This document shows positions 27,384-36,569 of a stretch of 64,000 nucleotides of DNA, one piece after another. Within the stretch, counting starts at the first letter, position 1. Every line of letters starts with the position of its first letter. A model generated the notes under the pieces. It searched no databases and had not been told where the DNA came from. It saw only the letters and a program-made list of their open reading frames with translations. This stretch comes from JAAXKN01 sp036261625 (GTDB lineage: Bacteria > Bacteroidota > Ignavibacteria > Ignavibacteriales > SURF-24): contig DATAKL010000057.1 of NCBI GenBank assembly GCA_036261625.1, positions 124,001 through 188,000 on the forward strand, given 5' to 3'. Position numbers and translations under genes: made by a program.

Positions 27384-30300
27384 ATGCCAAATAAAGCCCT
27401 AAAAATTCTTATCTGCATTTTAATTCTTATTTCAACCGCCCATGCCCAGGTTAACCATAAATCACAGGTCCATAATAAGGGGGCAAAGAAAATTTCCACA
27501 ACTGAGGGTTATGAAAAAATGTGGATAAAAGTAGACGAACTTGAAAAAGCGGGGCTTACACAATCGGCAAAGAAAAGGGCAGAAGAAATTTACCGGAAAG
27601 CGGAAAAGGAACAGAATCAGCAGCAGATGATTAAATCTCTTTTGGTTATATATTCACTCCGGAGCGTCACTGAAGAAAATATAGAGGACGCTGTTATACA
27701 GGAACTCAAAGGGAGGATCTCGTCAGCAAAGGCCCCGTATAAAAATATATACAGCTCCATTCTTGCCCAGGCTTATGAACAGTATTTTAATGGCAACAGG
27801 TATGCTATTTATCAACGTACAAATGTTGCAGATTCTTCTTTTACAGAAGACTTCAGAACCTGGGATGCCAGACGTTTCCAGGAAGAAATAACCAGGCTTT
27901 ACCTCAATTCATTAAAGGACAGTAACCTGCTCTTTAGTATCCCGTCGGCAGAATTCGAAGAATTAGTGAGGTTTAATGAGGGACGCTTCTACATCACATA
28001 TACCACGCTTTTCGACGTCCTTGCAGGCAGCGCTTTGAACTATTTTACAAATACTGAATCTTCAGTCACACGGCCGCGAGATGAATTCAAGATTAATAAT
28101 GCAGACTATCTGTCACCTGCAGATGAATTTGTAAGGCTGGAGCCGGACGGAACAGATACCTTGTCCCTGCAATATCATGCGTGCCGTATCTTCCGGATGC
28201 TTATTTCAAATCATTTGGATAAACCGGATAAAGTATATAACCTTAAGACACTGGCTCAGATTGATGTAATGCGCCTTAAATTCATGTACGACAACAGCGT
28301 GATGGATGACAAGGAAACTTTGCTTTTATCAACGCTTCGGAAATCCGCTGTCAGCTATCAGGCAGAAGCAGTATCTGCAATATACTGGCTTAAGCTTGCC
28401 GAATACTACATAACATTTTCCAAAATGGATAAGTTTAAGGGACAAAAAAACCTCAGAGCAGAGGCAATGGCAATTTGCGATTCCCTGGTAAAGAAAGATA
28501 CCTCTCTTAGTGAGATTGAAGAGCTAATGAGCTTAAAGAAGAATTTACTTGAAAGGAGTCTCAGTTATTCATCTCAATCCGAAGTGCCGGCGGAAAAACC
28601 GTTCAGTGCTGTATTTAACTACAGGAATATAGATACACTCTATATCAGCATTATTCCCATGAATCAGGCTAATCAAAAGCTTCTTGACGGCGGCCTGAGT
28701 AAACCTCAAAGCATTTACAGCAAGCTTAATAATGCCATTTCACTAAAGCGCTTTTTTGAAAAAAAGGCAGATTACAAGGAACATTCGGCTGAATTGATAC
28801 TCCCGCCCCTTAAGCCGGGAAAGTATACACTTCTTGCCTCTGATAACGGGAATTATGAAAAAGATCCGGGCTTAATTGCTTACGGCGAATTTCAGGCAAC
28901 TAAGTTTTCCGTGGTGTTTAAAGGGCACGAGGGGGATACTGAGCTGCTCGTTACTGACCGATGGACGGGTGCTCCGGAAAAAGACGTCGATATTGAAGTC
29001 TGCAAAGTGAATTATGATTATATTACAAGCCTTCCGGTTAATCGACGGATTGCAATGTTAAGGACCGATGAGAACGGGTTTGCCCTTCTTAAGAATAGCG
29101 CACTGTCCTACAAGTTAAACATTACCAAAAACGATGATACCCTCCGTACCAGCTCTTATATAGGAACCAGTTATGACCATGATAACTGGACTTGGGAAAG
29201 GACCTATATTTTTACTGACAGGGCAATTTACCGTCCGGGACAGAAGCTGTCCTTTAAGGGAATTGTTTTTGAAATAAACAACTCTGAGAAAAAATCCAGG
29301 GTAATAGGCGGCAGAGATGAAACTGTTACGCTTTATGATGCCAACAGGCAGGTAATAAAGAAGTTAGACGTTAGGACAAATGAATTCGGCACCTTCAGCG
29401 GTGAATTTGTGATTCCTTCAGGTCTTGCTAACGGCATGTGGAATATCTCCACATCAAAGGCCAGCCTGGTCTTCCGGGTGGAGGAGTACAAACGCCCGCA
29501 GTTCGAAATAAAAATAGATCCCCAGAAAAACAAAATTGCACTAAACGACAGTGTAACTGTTACGGGAAGTGTTGTAACATACTCCGGCGCTCCGCTAACC
29601 CATGCAGGTATAAGCTACAGCGTTACACGCTCAAGGAGCTATGGTATCTGGGAATATTCCGGAGTTTCCGATCCAAAAGGAATCCTTATTACCTCAGGCA
29701 AGATTTCTACAGATGACCAGGGGCATTTCACTTTTGTGTTTCCTTCCCTGCCTGATCCGTTTGAAAAGAATATGAATATAATATTCAAGTTTACTTTAAG
29801 CGTTACAGCAGTTGATCAGACCGGAGAAACACATACGGCGGATGAAGACCTCAGGGCCGGCTATCAGGACCTCTTTATTAGCGGCGGTGTGCCGGAAGTG
29901 GTCAATTCAGAGGAACAGAAATCCATAAAAATTTCAGCCTTAAATATAGAAAACCAGCCGGTCGCGGCTGATATAAATGCAGTTGTTTACAGACTGGAAA
30001 CACCAGCGGATGTTTTAATTAAACGCCTATGGGAAAAAACTGACAGCAGGGTCACTGAACAGCAATGGCAGGTGCTATCAGAAGGTGAGCAGTATGAGGA
30101 TGAACTCCCTTACACCCAGTGGAAACGCGCTGAAACTGTTTATGAAAAAATGCTTCACGTAAATGGCGATTCAGTCCTCTACCTTGACGAAATAAAGAAC
30201 TGGAAGCCCGGCAAATATCTGCTTACGCTTACTGCCAGGAGAAAAAATGGAGAAGCAACATTTGAAAGATATTTTGAACTCTATAACCCATCGGCAAATG

Positions 30301-33300
30301 AACCACCCGTAAACAGACCTCTTTGGGCCGCAGTTGTTACTCCCGAAGTAAGACCCGGAGAATCGGCATCTATAGTATTGGGAACGGGGCTTAAGGAACT
30401 GCCCGTATTATACGAAGTGGAAAATGAAAAGGGGATTTTAATCAGAAAATGGATTACGCTCAAAAAGGGACAGACTGAATTAACTTTTCCGGCGGCAGAG
30501 TATGAAAAGGATGGGTTTGCTGTCCATCTTCTGGCTGATTATAAAAATATGCATTATTACTTTTCCGAAAATATTATAATTAAAGCTCCTGACCTTAAGC
30601 TTAAGATTGCCTTTGAATCGTTCCGGGATAAGATGCAGCCGGGTGCAAAGGAACAGTGGAAACTTAAAATCAGAATGCCTGATATGAAACCTGCCAAAGC
30701 AGAGCTTCTGGCATCAATGTACGACATGTCTCTGGATGCCTTCGTAAAACATGATTGGGCATTTGCCCCTTACTATGCCAATCATCAGATTGGGCGCCGC
30801 TGGATAATTAACGATTCCTACTATCGTTCACTTCCTGAAAGCGATTACTATGAGGATCTGACAGAATATAATTACATATCCGATTACGTTTTACCGGCCC
30901 TTTACATGTACGGTTTTTCATTGCGGGAAAGCTATGAACCGGGCAGTGTACTTAAGAGCAAAAAGTATGTTAAAAAGATGTTAGTAAAGTACAAAGAAGA
31001 CGGGACAATCAGATTTCTGCCCCCGGTTGTAAAGCCTGACGATCAGGTAACTGATGAATCCGTTCCTACAGTTGAAGAACTGCACAACGTGGATCCGGGT
31101 GCATCAACACAGAAAGGATATGAAAGCGGCGTGGATTACAGTCTTATTGAAGTTCAGGAAGCTCCGAAAGTACAGATAGTGAATGAATCGGTTGCTGATA
31201 AGATACAGGGTGGAGTTCTTTTCAGGGCAGAACCCCCGCAGGTGCCAAAGCAGATTTCAATGAGGAAAAACTTGCAGGAAACTGCTTTCTTCTTTCCTCA
31301 CCTGGTGGCCGATGAAAATGGCGAGACAGCTATTACTTTTACTGCTCCTGAAGCCCTTACCCGTTGGAGACTTATGACCTTTGCGCACACGAAGGACATG
31401 AATTATGCATATGAAGAAAGGGAAGTGGTAACTCAAAAGGATATGATGATACAGGCAAATGCCCCGAGGTTCCTGCGTGAAGGTGATACAATCTATTTTA
31501 CCGCCAGAGTCTCCAACCTGAGCGGCAAACAGATCTCGGGAAGCGCAAATCTAAATCTTTCTAACGCTCAGAATAATAGTTCTGTAGATAGCCTCCTTGG
31601 CAATATTCAGCAGCAGAGTTTCAAGGTTGACAAGAAGGAAATAAAATCCTTATCCTGGAAACTGATAATTCCTTACGGAGGTATTCAGGCAGTAACATGG
31701 CATCTTACGGCTTCAACTGATTCCAGTTCGGATGGTGAAGAAGGTCAGCTTCCTGTGCTTACCAATTCGCAGCTTGTAACCGAATCTATGCCTGTAGATG
31801 TAAACAGCCATGAAACAAAGGATCTTATATTTAATAAACTCCAGGAAAATACATCGCCGACACTCAGGCAGCACAGGCTTACATTTGAATTCACATCTAA
31901 CCCGGTATGGTATGCAATTCAGGCGCTTCCGTACCTTATTGAATATCCCTATGAGTGTGCCGAGCAGACCTTCAGCAGGTACTTTGCAAACAGCATGGCT
32001 TCTTACCTGATAAATAGTGATCCCAGGATCAGACAGGTTTTTGATGCCTGGAAGCAGAAGGGCGGCAATGTGCTTGAATCCAATCTCATGAAAAACGAGG
32101 AGCTGAAAAATATAATTCTTCAGGAAACCCCATGGCTGCGTGATGCCCAGGATGAAACAGCGGCCAAACACCGCCTGGCGCTTTTATTCGACATGGCAAG
32201 ACTTGCAGATGGAATGTCCTCCACACTGAAGAAACTCCAGGATGCACAGCTTCCCGAAGGAGGCTGGGCATGGTTTAAGGGGATGCCCCCAAGCGATTAT
32301 ATTACACGGTACATAGTGGCGGGATTCGGTCACCTGAATAAGATTAAAGTCATAGACACAGAGAAAAATAAGAATGTCCTCAATATGATTAAAAGTGCAA
32401 TTGAATTCTGCGACCGCGAGATGAACAAGGAGTACCAGCTGGAAATGTCTCGCAGGCATAAATTCGGAGAATACATTATTGGTCAGGGCATAATACACTA
32501 TCTCTATGCACGCAGTTATTTCCCTTCGGTTCCTCTGAAAGATGAGTACCGCAATGCATTCGATTTCTGGCAGAAGCTTGCATATGAAAAATGGCTTTCA
32601 GGCAGCAAATATATGCAGGGGATGACTGCTATTACAGCATTCAGAGCGGGCAACAAATCCCTTGCAAAGCAGATTATTGCTTCGCTGAAAGAGAATGCAA
32701 CAACATCAGATGAATTTGGAATGTACTTTAAGGGAAATACAGGATGGTACTGGTTTGATGCTCCAATTGAAACACAGTCGCTTATGATTGAAGCCTTTGA
32801 TGAAATAAGCCAGGACACGGCAAGCGTTGATCTCATGCGAAAATGGCTTCTTAAGAATAAGCAGACTTCAAGCTGGGAAACTACTCGTGCAACCTCCGAG
32901 GCATGCTACGCTCTTATGCTGAAGGGAACAAACTGGATAAGCGAAACGAAAATGCCTTTAGTTACAATAGGGAATAAGGAAGTTGAAATTTCAGCCGATA
33001 AGGCCGAGGCCGGAACAGGTTACATAAAGACTTCATGGGACGGCAGCCAGATAACCCGCGACATGGCAAAGCTGCACGTAAAGAATAATAACGGTACTGC
33101 AGCATGGGGCGCAATGTACTGGCAGTATTTTGAGAATCTCGACAAAATTACTCCCGGCACCACCCAGCTGTCGCTTAAAAAACATGTCTTTCTGGAAACT
33201 GAGGATAAGTACGGCAAAAGGCTTATTCCTGTTGATGAGACGACTCCATTAAAGCCAGGCGACATGCTTAAAGTAAGAATCGAACTGAGATCTGACCGCG

Positions 33301-33584
33301 ATATGGAATATGTGCACATGAAGGATATGAGGGCCTCAGGGTTTGAGCCGGTAAATGTGCTTTCAACGAATAAATATCAGGATGGCCTTTTTTATTACGA
33401 AAGCACAAAGGATGCGGCAACAAATTTCTTTATAGAGTACCTGGCAAAAGGCACATATGTATTTGAATATCCGCTCCGCGTTCAGTATAAAGGAAATTTC
33501 TCGAACGGAATAACAACTGTTCAGTGTATGTACGCCCCCGAGTTTACAAGCCACTCAGAAGGGGTGCGTCTAAGAGTTGAGTGA
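27384..33584 (+). CDS. Alpha-2-macroglobulin family protein with thioester motif
   Basis: A very large exported protein (2066 residues). ATG at 27384 follows AGGAAA and starts a signal peptide (KALKILICILILISTAHA-Q). An N-terminal ~400 residues are helical; macroglobulin-type beta domains follow, with the MG2-like TDRAIYRPGQKLSFKG near residue 615. The block NLQETAFFFPHLVADENGE and APEALTRWRLM is typical of the part before the thioester domain. Cys1525-Ala-Glu-Gln1528 is the CxEQ thioester motif, in YPYECAEQTFSRY. Such proteins trap proteases by covalent binding and are thought to shield periplasm or surface. No pbpC gene is adjacent and no type IX tail is seen. Confidence 0.92.
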   Translation: MPNKALKILICILILISTAHAQVNHKSQVHNKGAKKISTTEGYEKMWIKVDELEKAGLTQSAKKRAEEIYRKAEKEQNQQQMIKSLLVIYSLRSVTEENIEDAVIQELKGRISSAKAPYKNIYSSILAQAYEQYFNGNRYAIYQRTNVADSSFTEDFRTWDARRFQEEITRLYLNSLKDSNLLFSIPSAEFEELVRFNEGRFYITYTTLFDVLAGSALNYFTNTESSVTRPRDEFKINNADYLSPADEFVRLEPDGTDTLSLQYHACRIFRMLISNHLDKPDKVYNLKTLAQIDVMRLKFMYDNSVMDDKETLLLSTLRKSAVSYQAEAVSAIYWLKLAEYYITFSKMDKFKGQKNLRAEAMAICDSLVKKDTSLSEIEELMSLKKNLLERSLSYSSQSEVPAEKPFSAVFNYRNIDTLYISIIPMNQANQKLLDGGLSKPQSIYSKLNNAISLKRFFEKKADYKEHSAELILPPLKPGKYTLLASDNGNYEKDPGLIAYGEFQATKFSVVFKGHEGDTELLVTDRWTGAPEKDVDIEVCKVNYDYITSLPVNRRIAMLRTDENGFALLKNSALSYKLNITKNDDTLRTSSYIGTSYDHDNWTWERTYIFTDRAIYRPGQKLSFKGIVFEINNSEKKSRVIGGRDETVTLYDANRQVIKKLDVRTNEFGTFSGEFVIPSGLANGMWNISTSKASLVFRVEEYKRPQFEIKIDPQKNKIALNDSVTVTGSVVTYSGAPLTHAGISYSVTRSRSYGIWEYSGVSDPKGILITSGKISTDDQGHFTFVFPSLPDPFEKNMNIIFKFTLSVTAVDQTGETHTADEDLRAGYQDLFISGGVPEVVNSEEQKSIKISALNIENQPVAADINAVVYRLETPADVLIKRLWEKTDSRVTEQQWQVLSEGEQYEDELPYTQWKRAETVYEKMLHVNGDSVLYLDEIKNWKPGKYLLTLTARRKNGEATFERYFELYNPSANEPPVNRPLWAAVVTPEVRPGESASIVLGTGLKELPVLYEVENEKGILIRKWITLKKGQTELTFPAAEYEKDGFAVHLLADYKNMHYYFSENIIIKAPDLKLKIAFESFRDKMQPGAKEQWKLKIRMPDMKPAKAELLASMYDMSLDAFVKHDWAFAPYYANHQIGRRWIINDSYYRSLPESDYYEDLTEYNYISDYVLPALYMYGFSLRESYEPGSVLKSKKYVKKMLVKYKEDGTIRFLPPVVKPDDQVTDESVPTVEELHNVDPGASTQKGYESGVDYSLIEVQEAPKVQIVNESVADKIQGGVLFRAEPPQVPKQISMRKNLQETAFFFPHLVADENGETAITFTAPEALTRWRLMTFAHTKDMNYAYEEREVVTQKDMMIQANAPRFLREGDTIYFTARVSNLSGKQISGSANLNLSNAQNNSSVDSLLGNIQQQSFKVDKKEIKSLSWKLIIPYGGIQAVTWHLTASTDSSSDGEEGQLPVLTNSQLVTESMPVDVNSHETKDLIFNKLQENTSPTLRQHRLTFEFTSNPVWYAIQALPYLIEYPYECAEQTFSRYFANSMASYLINSDPRIRQVFDAWKQKGGNVLESNLMKNEELKNIILQETPWLRDAQDETAAKHRLALLFDMARLADGMSSTLKKLQDAQLPEGGWAWFKGMPPSDYITRYIVAGFGHLNKIKVIDTEKNKNVLNMIKSAIEFCDREMNKEYQLEMSRRHKFGEYIIGQGIIHYLYARSYFPSVPLKDEYRNAFDFWQKLAYEKWLSGSKYMQGMTAITAFRAGNKSLAKQIIASLKENATTSDEFGMYFKGNTGWYWFDAPIETQSLMIEAFDEISQDTASVDLMRKWLLKNKQTSSWETTRATSEACYALMLKGTNWISETKMPLVTIGNKEVEISADKAEAGTGYIKTSWDGSQITRDMAKLHVKNNNGTAAWGAMYWQYFENLDKITPGTTQLSLKKHVFLETEDKYGKRLIPVDETTPLKPGDMLKVRIELRSDRDMEYVHMKDMRASGFEPVNVLSTNKYQDGLFYYESTKDAATNFFIEYLAKGTYVFEYPLRVQYKGNFSNGITTVQCMYAPEFTSHSEGVRLRVE

Positions 33585-33720
33585 TTATAATAAAGCAGGT
33601 GAGAGTAATTACGTGAGCGGTAAATTGGTGCAAGTGGATTCCGAAGGTGACTGTCAGCAGTGACATTCCACAAATAAATAAAATAATTTTCCGGAAACGC
33701 TTCACGTCACCATATTATAT

Positions 33721-34785
33721 ATGAGGGGTGTCCATAAATAAAACAGCAATCTTCCTATATTTATGATGAAACAAGCATAAACATGAAGGAGGATATACCA
33801 TGTTTAGAGATGGACTTACCCCTGTAATAAAGTTGTATGGTGAAGTAATAAACAGGTTTTACAAGCAGTACAGGAAATCAGGTCGCCCGTTTATTTACTC
33901 TCAAATATCATTTTTACTGTTTTTTATGGCAATGTTTATTAAAAAGATACATAAATTCAAAGCAATGGCAAGATACGCAAAAGAACATTACCCGGAATAT
34001 GGTTTCCCCAATGCACCGAGCCGACAGACCATAAGACGGAGATTCATGTCATTGCCTGAACTGATCCAGAGACTCCTGCCTTTTTCCTTAGAAGACCTTA
34101 GTGACATTGACGAAAGGTTCTCCGCCAGGACGGGATTCATTGACAAATGCCTCTTCTGGGCTAAAGGCCCCAAATGGCACCAAAAGTATATTCTGCAAAA
34201 CATCATACCCTTTAAGTCCATTGACCGGGAGGCCTCCTGGGGATATTCCCCATATCACAAGTGGGTCTTTGGCTACGGAGTTCATCTTATCTGTAACGAG
34301 TTCAGGTTCCCCTTGGCAGCCAGTGTGACTACTGCAAAGGTAAATGAGTCAAAACAGGTTCCGGTTCTACTTAAGTACCTAAAGGAACTCATTATTCTGA
34401 TTGGAGATAAGGGCTACAGGCTGCTTCCTCTGATAAAGGCTACCTTCGAAACCTTTAAGGTATTTATCATCTCTTCCAAAGCCTTTAAGGGCTACATAAA
34501 TCAGTTCAAGAAGGACTACGCCTTCATAATCTCTTTGGAGTATGCAAAACGTCTCTACAGGAAAAGAATTTCAACCATTGAACCCCTGTTCAGTCTTATT
34601 AAAGAACTCTTCGGCCTCTCACGAATAAAACAGCTGCCGTATAAATCACTGGCAAAAAATAATGCCTATTTGCTTACTCTCGTCTTTACAGTTCAGTTTA
34701 TGTTCGTATTTAATTCAATAAACAATAAAAATCTTAATTCTATCTCATATTTCAAGGGGCAGTTCCTATAATGGACACCTCTCAT
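33721..34785 (+). mobile_element. Complete insertion sequence with terminal inverted repeats
   Basis: About 1.07 kb. The left end ATGAGGGGTGTCCAT (33721-33735) is matched in inverted form by ATGGACACCTCTCAT (34771-34785), 14 of 15 bases. ATTATAT flanks the element directly on both sides (33714-33720 and 34786-34792); the direct identity extends to CATATTATATATGA (33711-33724 and 34783-34796), so the true duplication may be longer and the ends shorter. One transposase gene fills the element. Intact ends and gene suggest recent, possibly still possible, movement. Confidence 0.88.
33800..34771 (+). CDS. DDE transposase (DDE_Tnp_1 type, IS4/IS5-like superfamily)
   Basis: A 323-residue transposase. 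The first catalytic Asp is in FIDKCLFWAKGPKWHQK, then DREASWGYSPYHKWVFGYGVHLI, the second Asp in ILIGDKGYRLLP, and the Glu in STIEPLFSLIKELFGLSR. The AAGGAGGATATACC ribosome site is strong. The frame is intact, so the protein may be active. Assignment to a named IS family needs a database search. Confidence 0.88.
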   Translation: MFRDGLTPVIKLYGEVINRFYKQYRKSGRPFIYSQISFLLFFMAMFIKKIHKFKAMARYAKEHYPEYGFPNAPSRQTIRRRFMSLPELIQRLLPFSLEDLSDIDERFSARTGFIDKCLFWAKGPKWHQKYILQNIIPFKSIDREASWGYSPYHKWVFGYGVHLICNEFRFPLAASVTTAKVNESKQVPVLLKYLKELIILIGDKGYRLLPLIKATFETFKVFIISSKAFKGYINQFKKDYAFIISLEYAKRLYRKRISTIEPLFSLIKELFGLSRIKQLPYKSLAKNNAYLLTLVFTVQFMFVFNSINNKNLNSISYFKGQFL

Positions 34786-34838
34786 ATTATATATGAAAGG
34801 AAAAAATAGAACACTTATTTATCAGGAGATCCAGCCAT

Positions 34839-35384
34839 ATGAGAAGCCTTACTAATTTCATTATTGTTGTCATAATGGGTCTTTCATTTGCCCAGTGTAC
34901 CGGCACCCCTGAAAGGAAAGTCTCGCCGGCTGAAAATGCTTTTGTTCTTTCATGGACAGGGCTGCAGGAGTTTCAGGGGGTGCTGTGGATGTTCCGCGAT
35001 AAGTACAAAATTAATCCCAGGTCCTACGATGAAATGAAGCTATTCATAAACAAATACAAATTAAATTATAACGACCCGTTTGAGAGGCTTGAGTTTATTG
35101 CTTCAGGCGATGAAGTCCACGATCAGACCAGAATTCACTACCTGCTCAGAGCCGGGCATGAGAGCAATGATGAGATTCCCGACAGCTGGAAGGTGGAAAT
35201 TGAAGCCGATGCACTTGTCAATTTTGTATCGTGGGAGAGCTCAGTTGCAATCGTACAGGGAAAAAACATCAAATGCAAACTTGATGACAACGGCTACCTG
35301 TCGGACTACGATCTCGATTCAACCGATTACTACGTAACCCACGTTCCTGAGGAAGCAATAAGCAAACTAAAAGGAAAGAAATAA
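34839..35384 (+). CDS. Exported hypothetical protein (possible lipoprotein)
   Basis: A 181-residue protein with an N-terminal signal (RSLTNFIIVVIMGLSFAQC); the Cys at residue 21 could be lipidated, although FAQC is not an ideal lipobox. The mature part is acidic and has no motif I recognise. It begins just after the insertion sequence; AGGAG precedes the ATG. It is first of five consecutive exported proteins of unknown function. Confidence 0.6.
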   Translation: MRSLTNFIIVVIMGLSFAQCTGTPERKVSPAENAFVLSWTGLQEFQGVLWMFRDKYKINPRSYDEMKLFINKYKLNYNDPFERLEFIASGDEVHDQTRIHYLLRAGHESNDEIPDSWKVEIEADALVNFVSWESSVAIVQGKNIKCKLDDNGYLSDYDLDSTDYYVTHVPEEAISKLKGKK

Positions 35385-35434
35385 GTTCACTCCGGGAAGT
35401 CTGGAATATTATTCAAAATGATTAAAGGGGAAAA

Positions 35435-36511
35435 ATGAAATTAACAATTACTATTCTTTTACTGTTCATTTCCAATGTAGTCTTCAGTCAGTCCGGCACT
35501 GATAAGCAGAGGGCATATTCAACCGCGATGAAGGCCATAAAGACGATGGATCAGGGAGACCTGGAGACGGCAATAACTATGTTAAATGAGTCATGCAAAC
35601 TGGATCCCGGGAAACCTGATTACAGGTTTGAATTAGCTTACGCATATTATCTGAAAAAAGATTTTGAGAAATCAATAGAAATAATGAATCAGACCATCTC
35701 CATGAAAGATATTTCCGACCAGTATTATCAGATGCTTGGAAATATTCTGGATGAAACCGGCAAACACGACAGTGCTTTGGATATGTATCAAAAGGGGTTG
35801 GAGAAATATCCGAATTCCGGCAGGCTGTACCTTGAGCTGGGAAACATGCAGAAGGACAGCATTCAGAAGGCGTTGGAATATTATGAAAAAGGTATTCAGG
35901 CTGAACCTGGTTTTCCCTCAAATTACTATTGGGCATCCAAAATATATTGTGCATCCACAGAAAGGGTCTGGGGTGTTATTTATGGTGAAATATTCATGAA
36001 TATGGAGCGTGGAAGCGAGAGGACGGAAGAAATAAGTAAGCTGTTATTTGATACATACCACGATGCCATTAAATTTGAGTCCGATACAACAATACTGATC
36101 AGTTTCTGCAAAAATGAAACTGTTGCTCTGAACAATGACACTTCAATAGCCAGACTGCCATTTGGAATGGGTGTATTTGAACCTTTAATTGCCTTGTCAA
36201 TTGCCGGGGAAAACAACATTACGATGGAGAGCCTAAACAGGATCAGGACAAATTTTCTTAAAAAGTATTATGCAGAAAATTACAACAAGAGTTATAAAAA
36301 CATTTTGTATGAGTGGCACAGGGAACTGATTGACAACGGTTTCTTTGACAGTTATAATCACTGGTTGTTTATGAAAGGCAATCCGGATGAATTCGACAAC
36401 TGGCAGGAGGCAAATCAGGATAAATTTAGCAAGTTTATTGATTGGTTTAAGACTCATCCATTGAAGATTGATAAGGATCATAAATTCCATAGATTGGATT
36501 TTCTTTTGTAG
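35435..36511 (+). CDS. Exported TPR-repeat protein
   Basis: A 358-residue protein with a signal peptide (LTITILLLFISNVVFS) and at least three tetratricopeptide repeats in residues about 25-175 (for example DLETAITMLNESCKLDPGKPDYRFELAYAYY). TPR arrays bind other proteins. The C-terminal half has no recognised fold. An AAAGGGG ribosome site precedes the ATG. Partner unknown; neighbours are also exported. Confidence 0.7.
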   Translation: MKLTITILLLFISNVVFSQSGTDKQRAYSTAMKAIKTMDQGDLETAITMLNESCKLDPGKPDYRFELAYAYYLKKDFEKSIEIMNQTISMKDISDQYYQMLGNILDETGKHDSALDMYQKGLEKYPNSGRLYLELGNMQKDSIQKALEYYEKGIQAEPGFPSNYYWASKIYCASTERVWGVIYGEIFMNMERGSERTEEISKLLFDTYHDAIKFESDTTILISFCKNETVALNNDTSIARLPFGMGVFEPLIALSIAGENNITMESLNRIRTNFLKKYYAENYNKSYKNILYEWHRELIDNGFFDSYNHWLFMKGNPDEFDNWQEANQDKFSKFIDWFKTHPLKIDKDHKFHRLDFLL

Positions 36512-36569
36512 AAGTAAATAACCCAATAAATAATTGCCCGATTTTATTGAATACAAAAGCGACAATAAA

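Noticed and set aside
31713..32171. 152-residue antisense frame within the alpha-2-macroglobulin gene
   Set aside because: No ribosome site and no recognised motif; the sense frame encodes the thioester domain, so this is a shadow.
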